From Streptomyces sp. NBC_00878 (GTDB taxonomy: Bacteria > Actinomycetota > Actinomycetes > Streptomycetales > Streptomycetaceae): 64,000 bases of DNA. The notes beneath the pieces were generated by a model that was not told the DNA's origin, ran no database searches, and saw nothing but the letters and a program-made list of their open reading frames with translations. The stretch is from contig NZ_JAPEOK010000001.1 of assembly GCF_026341515.1 (NCBI RefSeq), positions 8,494,001 to 8,558,000 on the forward strand, written 5' to 3'. How positions within the stretch are numbered: position 1 is the stretch's first letter; each line of letters starts with the position of its first letter. This document shows positions 7,595 through 15,461 of this stretch, piece by piece. A program made the position numbers and the translations under genes.

Positions 7595-8452
7595 GTGAAG
7601 ATGGTCCTCGGGCGCCGGACCCGCATTCTGGCCGCCACCACCGCGACGGCCGGGCTGCTGCTCGTCGCGGGCTGTTCTTCGGACGACGACGGGGGCAAGA
7701 AGACCACCGCGAACGGGGTCGAGCTGGTGAAGGGCGGACAGCTCACCACCTGCACGCACCTGCCGTACCCGCCGTTCCAGTCGGAGATCGACGGCAAGGT
7801 GCAGGGCTTCGACGTCTCGGTGATCGACCTCGTCGCCGCGGACCTGGGCGTGAAGCAGACGATCCTCGACCAGCCCTTCGAGAACTTCAAGACCGGCGGG
7901 TCCCTCAACGCCGGCCAGTGCGACCTCGCCGCGGCCGGCATGACGATCACCGACGAGCGCAAGAAGAACGTCGACTTCTCCGACCCGTACTTCGAGGCCA
8001 CCCAGGCCGTCCTGGCCGACAAGAAGAGCGGCATATCCTCCCTCGCCGACCTCAAGGGCAAGAAGGTCGGCGCCCAGGCGCAGACCACCGGCGAGGAGTT
8101 CGCGAAGGGCAAGGGCCTCAACCCGGTCTCCTTCGAGTCCTCCGACGCGCTGCTGAACGGCCTGCGCACCGGCCAGGTCAAGGCCGTCGTCATCGACTAC
8201 CCCGTCGTCCAGGGCTGGCTGAAGGACAAGGCCAACGCGGACGCCTTCGAGCTCGCCGACAACATCAACACCGGTGAGGAGTACGGCATCACGGTGAAGA
8301 AGGGCAACACCAAGCTCCTCGCCGCCATCAACAAGGCGCTGGCGGACGCGAAGGCCGACGGCACGTACAAGAAGCTGTACGAGAAGTGGATCGGCCCATA
8401 CGACGAGAACGCGGCGGGCGCCGCCTCCGCTTCCCCGTCCGCCGCCTCATGA
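7595..8452 (+). CDS. Polar amino acid ABC transporter, substrate-binding lipoprotein
   Basis: 285-residue extracytoplasmic solute-binding protein (SBP family 3). The N-terminus has basic residues, a hydrophobic core and the lipobox LLVAGC, so Cys27 should be lipidated and anchor the protein outside the membrane. The mature part carries LPYPPFQSEIDGKVQGFDVSVIDLVAADLG and DFSDPYFEATQAVL, typical of amino-acid binders. GTG 7595 is preceded by AGGAGGT. The stop overlaps the permease start (ATGA). Ligand unknown; glutamate/glutamine or another polar amino acid is the family default. Confidence 0.93.
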   Translation: MKMVLGRRTRILAATTATAGLLLVAGCSSDDDGGKKTTANGVELVKGGQLTTCTHLPYPPFQSEIDGKVQGFDVSVIDLVAADLGVKQTILDQPFENFKTGGSLNAGQCDLAAAGMTITDERKKNVDFSDPYFEATQAVLADKKSGISSLADLKGKKVGAQAQTTGEEFAKGKGLNPVSFESSDALLNGLRTGQVKAVVIDYPVVQGWLKDKANADAFELADNINTGEEYGITVKKGNTKLLAAINKALADAKADGTYKKLYEKWIGPYDENAAGAASASPSAAS

Positions 8453-9282
8453 GTGGGACGGACACCAAAGTCCAGCCACGCAGAAGCGGCCTGACCAGAC
8501 GTCAGAAGCGGGCCGTGTCGCGGGGTGTCCAGTACGCGGTGTTCGTCGCAGCCCTGGTCGCCTTCGGCGTCACGGCCGACTGGGAGCAGCTGCAGAACCA
8601 GTTCGCTCAAGTCGACCTGGCCGAGCGGATGTTCCCGGACATCATCACGCTGGCGTTGAAGAACACCGTCCTCTACACGGTGTCCGGCTTCGTCTTCGGC
8701 CTCGCGCTCGGTGTGGTCGTCGCGTTGATGCGGCTCTCCTCGGTCGGCCCGTACCGCTGGCTGGCCGGCATCTACATCGAGATCTTCCGCGGGCTGCCCG
8801 CCCTGCTGATCTTCATCTTCGTGGGCGTCGCCGTGCCGTTGGCGTTCCCCGGCACGGAGATCCCCGGCGGCACGTACGGAAAGGTCGCGCTCGCGCTCGG
8901 TCTCGTCGCGGCCGCGTACATGGCGGAGACGATCCGCGCGGGCATTCAGGCCGTGCCCAAGGGGCAGATGGAGGCGGCCCGTTCGCTGGGCTTCTCGCAT
9001 GCCCGGGCCATGGTCTCGATCATCATTCCGCAGGCGTTCCGCATCGTGATCCCGCCGCTCACCAACGAGTTGGTGCTCCTCTTCAAGGACTCCTCGCTGG
9101 TGCTGTTCCTCGGGGTCACGCTGGAGGAGCGCGAACTCTCCAAGTTCGGCCGCGACCTGGCCAGCGAGACGGCCAACTCGACACCGATCCTGGTGGCGGG
9201 CCTGTGCTACCTGCTGGTCACGATCCCGCTCGGTTTCGTCGTACGCCGCCTTGAGGCGAAGGCCGGGGAGGCCACCAAGTGA
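8449..9282 (+). CDS. Polar amino acid ABC transporter, permease
   Basis: 277-residue inner-membrane permease of the HisMQ/GlnP type. It has hydrophobic segments starting at [40 protein letters not shown] and later helices, and an EAA loop ([22 protein letters not shown]) that contacts the ATPase. ATG 8449 overlaps the preceding TGA by 4 bases, which fixes the start; the stop overlaps the ATPase start by 4 bases. A single permease gene suggests a homodimeric channel. Confidence 0.93.
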   Translation: MSGTDTKVQPRRSGLTRRQKRAVSRGVQYAVFVAALVAFGVTADWEQLQNQFAQVDLAERMFPDIITLALKNTVLYTVSGFVFGLALGVVVALMRLSSVGPYRWLAGIYIEIFRGLPALLIFIFVGVAVPLAFPGTEIPGGTYGKVALALGLVAAAYMAETIRAGIQAVPKGQMEAARSLGFSHARAMVSIIIPQAFRIVIPPLTNELVLLFKDSSLVLFLGVTLEERELSKFGRDLASETANSTPILVAGLCYLLVTIPLGFVVRRLEAKAGEATK

Positions 9283-10109
9283 GCACTACGAGCAGTCCGG
9301 CCCTCACGAAGGACGCGAGCGGCACGCCGGAGATCCAGGTCCGCGGCCTGCACAAGGCGTTCGGTGACAACGAGGTGCTGCGCGGCATCGACCTGGAGGT
9401 CGGTTCCGGAGAGGTCGTGTGTGTCATCGGCCCGTCCGGCTCCGGCAAGTCCACGCTCCTGCGCTGTGTGAACCTCCTCGAAGAGCCCACCAAGGGCCAG
9501 GTCTTCGTCGGCGGCACCGAAGTGACCCACCCCGACGTGGACATTGACGCCGTACGCCGCCGGATCGGCATGGTCTTCCAGCAGTTCAACCTCTTCCCGC
9601 ACCTGACGGTGACCGAGAACCTCACGCTGCCGCAGCGCCGGGTGCTCGGCCGCGACAAGGAGGCGGCCGCGAAGGTCGCCGCCGAGAACCTCCGGCGGGT
9701 CGGCCTCTCCGAGAAGGCGGACGCGTACCCCGCCTCGCTCTCCGGCGGTCAGCAGCAGCGTGTCGCCATCGCCCGCGCGCTCGCCATGGGCCCCGAGGTG
9801 ATGCTCTTCGACGAGCCGACCTCCGCCCTCGACCCGGAGCTGGTGGGGGACGTACTCGCCGTCATGCGGATGCTCGCGCGCGAGGGCATGACGATGATGG
9901 TCGTCACCCACGAGATGACCTTCGCCCGCGAGGTCGCCGACCGCGTCGTCTTCATGGACGCCGGCGTCATCGTCGAGGACGGCACCCCCTCCCAGGTCAT
10001 CACGAACCCGACCCACGAGCGAACCCGCCACTTCCTGTCCCGCCTACTGGACCCGGCGATGGCGGACGTGGAGGAAGGAAACTCGGACGAGCTGGGCAAG
10101 CGCCTCTAG
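9279..10109 (+). CDS. Polar amino acid ABC transporter, ATP-binding protein
   Basis: 276-residue cytosolic ATPase with Walker [11 protein letters not shown]-loop [12 protein letters not shown], signature [15 protein letters not shown], Walker [15 protein letters not shown] and switch VTHEM, as in GlnQ/HisP-type ATPases. GTG 9279 overlaps the permease TGA (GTGA). The C-terminus ends at the start of a dispersed repeat. It completes the three-gene importer. Confidence 0.95.
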   Translation: MSTTSSPALTKDASGTPEIQVRGLHKAFGDNEVLRGIDLEVGSGEVVCVIGPSGSGKSTLLRCVNLLEEPTKGQVFVGGTEVTHPDVDIDAVRRRIGMVFQQFNLFPHLTVTENLTLPQRRVLGRDKEAAAKVAAENLRRVGLSEKADAYPASLSGGQQQRVAIARALAMGPEVMLFDEPTSALDPELVGDVLAVMRMLAREGMTMMVVTHEMTFAREVADRVVFMDAGVIVEDGTPSQVITNPTHERTRHFLSRLLDPAMADVEEGNSDELGKRL

Positions 10110-10175
10110 GGGCGCGGGGCTGTATCGATTTGCGGCTCCGCCGCGTGGGCGCGACCAGCCAAGAACCACCCGCAG
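10109..10175. repeat. Dispersed intergenic repeat, divergent copy
   Basis: GGGGCGCGGGGCTGT followed by TTGCGGCTCCGCCGCGTGGG and GCGCGACCAGCC matches the outline of the element at 47957-48053, with the middle part replaced. It fills most of the 87-bp gap before the amidohydrolase and may terminate the ABC operon. Confidence 0.6.
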
Positions 10176-10196
10176 TCGCCGAACTAAGCTGCAGCC

Positions 10197-11288
10197 ATGA
10201 GCGATGAGGCGGTACTGCACGTAAAGGGCCGAGTACTCATCGGCCCGGACGACGCCAGGGACGAACTCTGGATCGTCGGCGGAAAGATCACCTACGAGCG
10301 CCCCACCGGCACCCGTGACATCCGTACGGTGACCGGCTGGGCCCTACCCGGCCTGGTCGACGCCCACTGCCACGTGGGCCTCGGCCCCAGTGGCCCCGTC
10401 GCAGACGACATCGCCGAGAAGCAGGCCCTCACCGACCGGGAGGCCGGCACCCTGCTCATCCGCGACGCGGGCTCGCCCTCCGACACCCGCTGGATCGACG
10501 ACCGCGCGGACCTCCCGAAGATCATCAGGGCAGGCCGCCACATCGCCCGCACCCGCCGCTACATCCGCGGCTATGCCCACGAGATCGAGCCCGACGACCT
10601 CGTCGCGTACGTCGCCCAGGAGGCTCGCCGCGGCGACGGCTGGGTGAAACTCGTAGGAGACTGGCTCAACCGTGAAACGGGCGACCTCGGCGCCTGCTGG
10701 CCGCGCGACGCGGTCGAGGCGGCGATCGCCGAGGCCCACCGTCTGGGCGCCCGGGTCACCGCGCACTGCTTCGCCGAGGACTCACTGCGGGACCTGGTGG
10801 AGGCGGGCATCGACTGCGTCGAGCACGCCACCGGTCTGACCGAGGACACCATCCCGCTCTTCGCCGAACGCGGTGTCGCCATCGTCCCGACCCTCGTCAA
10901 CATCGCCACGTTCCCGCAGCTCGCGGCCGGCGGCGAGGCCAAGTTCCCCCAGTGGTCGGCGCACATGCGGCGGCTGCACGAGCGCCGCTACGACACCGTG
11001 CGCGCCGCGTACGACGCCGGTGTCCCGGTGTACGTCGGCACCGACGCGGGCGGTTCGCTCGCGCACGGCCTGGTGGCGGGCGAGGTCGCCGAGCTGGTCA
11101 CGGCCGGGATCCCGCCCGTCGAGGCGCTCTCGGCGACGGCATGGGGCGCGCGGGCCTGGCTGGGACGGCCGGGCCTGGACGAAGGGGCACCGGCCGACCT
11201 CGTCGTGTACGAGGGGGATCCGCGGGCGGACGTACGAGTACTGGCGGCGCCGCGGCGAGTGGTGCTGAACGGCAAGGTCGTCGGCTAG
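10197..11288 (+). CDS. Amidohydrolase-superfamily metal-dependent hydrolase (imidazolonepropionase/prolidase-like)
   Basis: 363-residue cytosolic hydrolase. The first metal site is WALPGLVDAHCHVGL (HxH), later His residues sit in ARVTAHCFAED and CVEHATGLTED, and the catalytic Asp is in VYVGTDAGGSLAHG. Flanking beta-sandwich strands from both termini (VLIGPDDARDELWIVGGKI; ADLVVYEGDPRADVRVL) complete the composite domain. There is no Shine-Dalgarno; TAAGCT at 10185-10190 ends 6 bases before the ATG, the spacing expected for a leaderless transcript. Substrate unknown. Confidence 0.9.
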   Translation: MSDEAVLHVKGRVLIGPDDARDELWIVGGKITYERPTGTRDIRTVTGWALPGLVDAHCHVGLGPSGPVADDIAEKQALTDREAGTLLIRDAGSPSDTRWIDDRADLPKIIRAGRHIARTRRYIRGYAHEIEPDDLVAYVAQEARRGDGWVKLVGDWLNRETGDLGACWPRDAVEAAIAEAHRLGARVTAHCFAEDSLRDLVEAGIDCVEHATGLTEDTIPLFAERGVAIVPTLVNIATFPQLAAGGEAKFPQWSAHMRRLHERRYDTVRAAYDAGVPVYVGTDAGGSLAHGLVAGEVAELVTAGIPPVEALSATAWGARAWLGRPGLDEGAPADLVVYEGDPRADVRVLAAPRRVVLNGKVVG

Positions 11289-11303
11289 GAACGTTTCTCG
11301 CGA

Positions 11304-11358
11304 GAGCAGGCCGCCGGATGCCGAGTTGACGGAGCGTAACCGGCCACCTGGCCTGCTC
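11304..11358 (+). terminator. Hairpin downstream of the amidohydrolase gene
   Basis: GAGCAGGCC (11304-11312) pairs perfectly with GGCCTGCTC (11350-11358), with an inner GCCGG/CCGGC helix, and is followed by GTTTGG. It starts 16 bases after the amidohydrolase stop. Most likely a rho-independent-like terminator. Confidence 0.6.
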
Positions 11359-11483
11359 GTTTGGCACGTTTTCATGCGACCCGGCGCGTCAACCGGTGCG
11401 TTCGAGCCGGTTCAGTGATCCGAGTGGATCCGGGGGGATCCGGGTGAAGATGAGGAACGCGCGTGCCGAGTGATTCGAAGAAG

Positions 11484-11546
11484 CGCACGGAAACTCCACG
11501 TATGAGTGAACTCCCGTCAGCTTGCTGACTGTTCACTCTCCGTGCG
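11484..11546 (+). promoter_or_regulatory. Nested three-helix inverted repeat in the presumed 5' region of the LAETG protein gene
   Basis: Three perfectly complementary helices nest symmetrically: CGCACGGA/TCCGTGCG (11484-11491 with 11539-11546), GAGTGAAC/GTTCACTC (11504-11511 with 11531-11538) and GTCAGC/GCTGAC around the apex (11516-11529). The element ends 107 bases before the likely start. As RNA it would be a long stable stem. It matches no riboswitch class I know. The rest of the 365-bp gap shows no gene. Confidence 0.55.
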
Positions 11547-11653
11547 TAAGGATTCCCGCATCGACGCCGTCGGTGCTCCCCGCAGGTCCCCGTGAGTGGA
11601 GCGTCCGGCGGCGTCGCGTCTCCAGTTCTGTCTCCCGTGGGGGTCCCACCACC

Positions 11654-12571
11654 TTGAACAGCAACGCTTTTCGCATGCCCGCACGCAGGTTCGCCGTCAC
11701 CGCGGCGGCCACCGTCCTGGCCGCCGGTCCCGCGGTCCTGGCCGGCGCGGGCTCGGCCCACGCGACCGACGACGACGGAAGCGCGCGTGCCGTCGTCCTG
11801 CGCACCGGGCTCGACGTCTCCCTGCTCAACAAGTCCGTGAACGTCCCGCTCACGGTCTCGCTCAACGACGTCCAGGCACCGCGGAGCGCCGAAGAGACCA
11901 CGCTCACCGCGAAGTTGGACGGAGTCGACGGGGGGCAGCCGTTCACCGTGCTGGGCGCGGAGGTCGCGAAGTCGAGCGCGACCGTCTCCGCGCGGAAGGC
12001 CGAAGGCTCGGTGCACCTCGCCCAGGCGAAGGTGCATGTGCCGGGGCTGCCCCTGCTGTCGCTCATCGAGGTCGAACAGGTCAGCGCGAAGGCCGTCTGC
12101 GTGGCGGGTGAGAAGCCGGTCGCCTCCGCCAACCCGCTGGGGGCGGTGACGGTGCTCGGCAGGAAGACCACGGTGAGTGCCGGTGGCCCGACCGAGGTGA
12201 AGGTGCCCGGCGTCGGTGAGGTGCGCCTCGACCTGGCGTCGACCCGCACCACCACGCGTACGGCCGCTGCCACCGCACTCCAACTCAAGGTCTCCATCAA
12301 CCCGTTGAAGCTGAACGTGGCCGAGGTCGAGGGCACGGTCACCCTCGCCGAGGCCACCTGCGAGACCCCGGCCGCGCCCGCCGCGTCCGCCGACCCCTCG
12401 AACCCCGTCGAGCCCGCGGTCGAGGTGAAGCCGCAGGGTGCGACCACCGAAGAGTCCAACCTCGCCGAGACCGGCGGCAGTTCAGTGACACCGTACGTGG
12501 CCGCCGGCGCGGTCGCCCTGCTGGCGACGGGCGCCGGAGCCGTCATGCTGGCCCGCCGCAAGAGGGGCTGA
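11654..12571 (+). CDS. Secreted LAETG-motif cell-wall-anchored protein (SCO1860-like family)
   Basis: About 305 residues. A signal peptide (RRFAVTAAATVLAAGPAVLAG...SAHA) is followed by a Thr/Val-rich all-beta region without recognised catalytic motifs, then LAETGG, a hydrophobic helix (YVAAGAVALLATGAGAVML) and ARRKRG, the sorting signal for a class E sortase. The protein should be covalently attached to peptidoglycan. TTG 11654 is chosen because GGGGG lies ~11 bases upstream; ATG 11675 lacks a ribosome binding site but still gives a usable signal peptide. It is convergent with cobC. Function unknown. Confidence 0.82.
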   Translation: MNSNAFRMPARRFAVTAAATVLAAGPAVLAGAGSAHATDDDGSARAVVLRTGLDVSLLNKSVNVPLTVSLNDVQAPRSAEETTLTAKLDGVDGGQPFTVLGAEVAKSSATVSARKAEGSVHLAQAKVHVPGLPLLSLIEVEQVSAKAVCVAGEKPVASANPLGAVTVLGRKTTVSAGGPTEVKVPGVGEVRLDLASTRTTTRTAAATALQLKVSINPLKLNVAEVEGTVTLAEATCETPAAPAASADPSNPVEPAVEVKPQGATTEESNLAETGGSSVTPYVAAGAVALLATGAGAVMLARRKRG

Positions 12572-12578
12572 GCAACAT

Positions 12579-12604
12579 CCTGACCTCACCCGGGTGAGGT
12601 CAGG
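12579..12604. terminator. 26-bp perfect palindrome between convergent genes
   Basis: Arms of 13 bases (CCTGACCTCACCC and its complement) meet with no spacer. It lies between the LAETG gene and cobC and contains the cobC stop codon (12600-12602). A bidirectional terminator is the simplest reading. Confidence 0.75.
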
Positions 12605-13730
12605 AGTCCCGCAGGCTCAGAGCCTGGTCCAGCGCCTGGAGGAAGCGGTTGACCGTCGAGCGGTCGCGCACCGCGAGGCGCAGCCACGTGTCGTCGAGCC
12701 CCGGGAAGGTGTCGCCGCGCCGCACGGCGAAGCCCAGCCGGCGCAGCCGGGTGCGGACGGCCGCCGCCCCGGGGAGCCCGATGAGGACGAAGGGGCCCTC
12801 GGCGGGCTCCACGACACGGACGCCGTCGGACGCGAACTCCCTGAGTCCGGCGACCAGATGGGCACGGTCGGTGGCGATGCGACGAGCCGCGTCCTCCTGT
12901 TCCGCCAGCGCCCGCGGAGTCGTACAGGCCTCGGCGGCGGCGAGGGCGGGCGTGGACACCGGCCAGAGCGGCTGGGCCCGTTCGAGCTCCGCGATCGTCT
13001 CGGGTGACGCCAGGACGTACCCGATGCGCAGCCCCGCGAGCCCCCACGTCTTGGTGAGGCTCCGCAGCACCACAAGACCGGGCACGTCCGTACGCCCCGC
13101 GAGAGCCTCCCGCTCGTCCGGAACCGCGTCCATGAACGCTTCGTCGACCACCAACGTCCGCCCGGGACGGGCGAGTTCGGCGATCCGCCCGGCCGGATGG
13201 AGGACGGACGTGGGGTTGGTCGGGTTGCCGATCACGACCAGGTCCGCGTCCTCGGGGACGGCCGACGGGTCGAGCCGGAAGCCGTCCTCGGCCCGCAGCA
13301 GCACCCGGTCCACGGTGTGCCCGGCGTCCCGCAGCGCCGCCTCCGGCTCGGTGAACTGCGGGTGCACGACCACGGGTTGACGGACCTTCAGCGCGCGCGC
13401 CAGCAGCACGAAGGCCTCGGCGGCGCCCGCCGTGAGCAGCACCCGCTCCACGGGCAGTCCGTGCCGCGCCGCCACCGCGGCCCGCGCGGCCCGCCCGTCC
13501 GGATAGGCAGCCAGCCCGTCCAGCGACTCGGCGACGTGCGCGCGCAGCCAGTCCGGCGGAGTGCCCGCACGGACGTTCACCGCGAGGTCGACGAGCGCCG
13601 AGCCGTCGTCGCGCACCTCGGCGTCGCCGTGGTGCCGAAGGTCGTGCGCGTCACCGTGTCCGCCGGGGCGGTATCCGCCCGGGCCGCCTCTGCCGTCTAT
13701 GTCGTCCCCGTCGTTCCTGTCAGTGCGCAT
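12600..13730 (-). CDS. cobC: CobC-like PLP enzyme of cobalamin biosynthesis (L-threonine-O-3-phosphate decarboxylase-like)
   Basis: 376-residue fold-type I aminotransferase homologue (histidinol-phosphate aminotransferase group, Rv2231c/CobC type) expected to provide the aminopropanol arm of the nucleotide loop. Visible are LLTAGAAEAFVLLARAL, VVIGNPTNPTSVLHPA, LVVDEAFMDAVPDE and the Schiff-base region VLRSLTKTWGLAGLRIGYVLA. The first ~45 residues are a Gly/His/Asp-rich low-complexity tail, so the true start may be internal. The start overlaps the cbiX end by 11 bases. Last gene of the downstream cob operon. Confidence 0.88.
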   Translation of the reverse strand: MRTDRNDGDDIDGRGGPGGYRPGGHGDAHDLRHHGDAEVRDDGSALVDLAVNVRAGTPPDWLRAHVAESLDGLAAYPDGRAARAAVAARHGLPVERVLLTAGAAEAFVLLARALKVRQPVVVHPQFTEPEAALRDAGHTVDRVLLRAEDGFRLDPSAVPEDADLVVIGNPTNPTSVLHPAGRIAELARPGRTLVVDEAFMDAVPDEREALAGRTDVPGLVVLRSLTKTWGLAGLRIGYVLASPETIAELERAQPLWPVSTPALAAAEACTTPRALAEQEDAARRIATDRAHLVAGLREFASDGVRVVEPAEGPFVLIGLPGAAAVRTRLRRLGFAVRRGDTFPGLDDTWLRLAVRDRSTVNRFLQALDQALSLRDS

Positions 13731-14676
13731 GGGAGGGTGCGTGGCCGTCGTGGTGGTGATGTCCGTGGTGGTGCCCGCCGTCGTGGTGGCCGTCGTGGTG
13801 GCCGTCGTCGTCCGGGTGGAAGTGCGGCTGCTGGGGGAGCCCCACCTTGTCCTCGAAGCCGGGCAGCGCGATGCGGTAGACGCAGGAGTCGCAGTTCATC
13901 CGCAGATCACCCGCGACCGCCTCCCGGTAGCGCTCCATGACCAGGTCGAGCAGTTCCGGCTCCGGCCCGATGACGTCGGCCGAGACCACCTCGACCTCCG
14001 GATGCGCGGCCGCCCACCCCTCGGTCTGCTGCCGCACCCGGTCCGGGAGGATACCCGTGAAGAGGAAGTAGGGGAGTACCACGATCCGGCGCGCGCCCAG
14101 CTTCACACAGCGGTCCAGGCCCGACGGCACGTCCGGCGCGGCCAGCGAGACGAACGCCGTCTCCACGCCCGCGTAACCCCGCCCCTCCCACAACAACCGC
14201 GCCGCCTTGTGCACTTCGGCGTTGGCGTCCGGGTCGGTCGAGCCGCGCCCGACGAGCAGGACGGTCACCGCGGCCCGGTCCTCGGGTGTCCGCCCCGAGC
14301 CGCCGAGCGCCTCGTCGAGCCGCCGCTCCAGCACGGTGAGCAACGCCGGGTGCGGGCCCAGCGGACGCCCATACGTGTACGAGATCCCGGGGTGCCGCTC
14401 CTTCTCACGGCTCAGCGCGGCCGGGATGTCGCCCTTGGCGTGCCCGGCGGACACCAGCATCAGCGGGACCGCGGCGAACCGGCGCACCCCCTGCTCGACC
14501 AGTTCGGCGACGGCCTCGCCGAGCGGCGGCGGGGACAGCTCGATGAAGCCGCCCGCGACAGGCAGCCCGGGGTTGCGGCGGCCCAGCTCGCGTACGAAGT
14601 CACGGAAGGCCTCGGCACCCGCGTCGTCCCGGGTGCCGTGTCCGGCGATGAGCAGGGCGGGGGCGGGGGTGGTCAC
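13720..14676 (-). CDS. cbiX: Sirohydrochlorin chelatase CbiX-like with His-rich C-terminal tail
   Basis: 318 residues with two CbiX/SirB-like halves. The first half has LLIAGHGTRDDAGAEAF and GHAKGDIPAAL; the second has LLVGRGSTDPDANAEVHKAARL. CbiX inserts Co(II) (or Fe for siroheme) into sirohydrochlorin, the early-insertion route. A Cys motif MNCDSCVYRIALPGFEDKVG follows, then a ~30-residue tail of His, Asp and Gly that could store or deliver metal. The tail is encoded by short direct repeats (~13735-13815). GTG 14676 overlaps the cobH stop (GTGA). Confidence 0.9.
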   Translation of the reverse strand: MTTPAPALLIAGHGTRDDAGAEAFRDFVRELGRRNPGLPVAGGFIELSPPPLGEAVAELVEQGVRRFAAVPLMLVSAGHAKGDIPAALSREKERHPGISYTYGRPLGPHPALLTVLERRLDEALGGSGRTPEDRAAVTVLLVGRGSTDPDANAEVHKAARLLWEGRGYAGVETAFVSLAAPDVPSGLDRCVKLGARRIVVLPYFLFTGILPDRVRQQTEGWAAAHPEVEVVSADVIGPEPELLDLVMERYREAVAGDLRMNCDSCVYRIALPGFEDKVGLPQQPHFHPDDDGHHDGHHDGGHHHGHHHHDGHAPSHAH

Positions 14677-15461
14677 GATTTCTCCTTGGACTGGAACGAG
14701 GACTCGGCCCGGGACTGGGAGTCAGCCCGGGACTCGGACTGGGACTGGGAGTCAGCCCGGGGCACGGGGTGGTACAGCAGGGCGTTGAGCGCCGCCGCGG
14801 CGACCGCCGAGCCGCCCTTCTCGGACACGTTGCTGACCGCGGGCAGCCCGCTCTCGCGGAGCGCGGCCTTGGACTCGGCCGCGCCGACGAAACCGACGGG
14901 CAGCCCGATGACGAGCGCCGGAGCGGCGTCCAGCGTGAGCAGCTCTTCGAGCGCGGTCGGGGCGCAGCCGATCACCCAGATCGCACCGGGCCCGACCTGC
15001 TCGTACGCGAGCCGGACCGCGTGGGCCGAACGGGTCAGCCCCGGACCGGACACGGCGTCCTTGAGCCGGCAGACGGTGTCGCGCCGGGTGATGCCCGCCG
15101 CGACCATCTCCACGTCCACCACGACGGGCGCCCCGTCGTGCAGCGCCCGGTGGGCCCTCTCCAGCGCGGCCTCGTCGGTCACGAGGTCGGTCGCGTAGTC
15201 GAGGTCGGCGGCGGAGTGGATCACCCGCTCCACGACGGCACGGGTCAGCGGCGGGAAGTGCGAGGTGTCCAGGCGGGCCCGCAGCCGCCGGAAGGACTCC
15301 TGCTCGATGGGGTGCACGATCCGGGCCCCGGGGTCCATGGTCCGGGCTCCGGGGTCCATGGTCCCGGCGCCGTGGTCCATGGTCCGGGCCCCGTGGTCCA
15401 CGGTTCGGGCCCCGTGGTCCGTGATCCGGTTCTCCGGGAACACCCCGCTCACTGCGCTCAC
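14673..15461 (-). CDS. cobH: Precorrin-8X methylmutase CobH/CbiC
   Basis: 262 residues. The enzyme migrates the C11 methyl to C12, giving hydrogenobyrinate. The core runs from ~residue 50: HPIEQESFRRLRARLD, VVERVIHSAADLDYATDLV, VDVEMVAAGITRR, IGLPVGFVGAAESKAAL. The catalytic His is in the VIHSAAD segment. The N-terminus has five 7-residue repeats (T-x-D-H/P-G-A-R) and the C-terminus has a Ser/Gln/Glu/Arg repeat; neither belongs to the fold. GTG 15461 overlaps the cobJ stop (GTGA), so the N-terminal repeat is probably translated. Confidence 0.92.
   Translation of the reverse strand: MSAVSGVFPENRITDHGARTVDHGARTMDHGAGTMDPGARTMDPGARIVHPIEQESFRRLRARLDTSHFPPLTRAVVERVIHSAADLDYATDLVTDEAALERAHRALHDGAPVVVDVEMVAAGITRRDTVCRLKDAVSGPGLTRSAHAVRLAYEQVGPGAIWVIGCAPTALEELLTLDAAPALVIGLPVGFVGAAESKAALRESGLPAVSNVSEKGGSAVAAAALNALLYHPVPRADSQSQSESRADSQSRAESSFQSKEKS
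15323..15427. repeat. Five tandem 21-bp repeats at the 5' end of cobH
   Basis: Five consecutive 21-base units (15323, 15344, 15365, 15386, 15407) differ at a few positions and encode the 7-residue repeats TVDHGAR/TMDPGAR at the CobH N-terminus. Length is a multiple of three, so copy-number change keeps the frame. Confidence 0.9.

Noticed and set aside
11304..11546. A c-di-AMP (ydaO) or cobalamin riboswitch before the LAETG gene
   Set aside because: The stem-loops are clear but none of the conserved sequence blocks of those classes is present.
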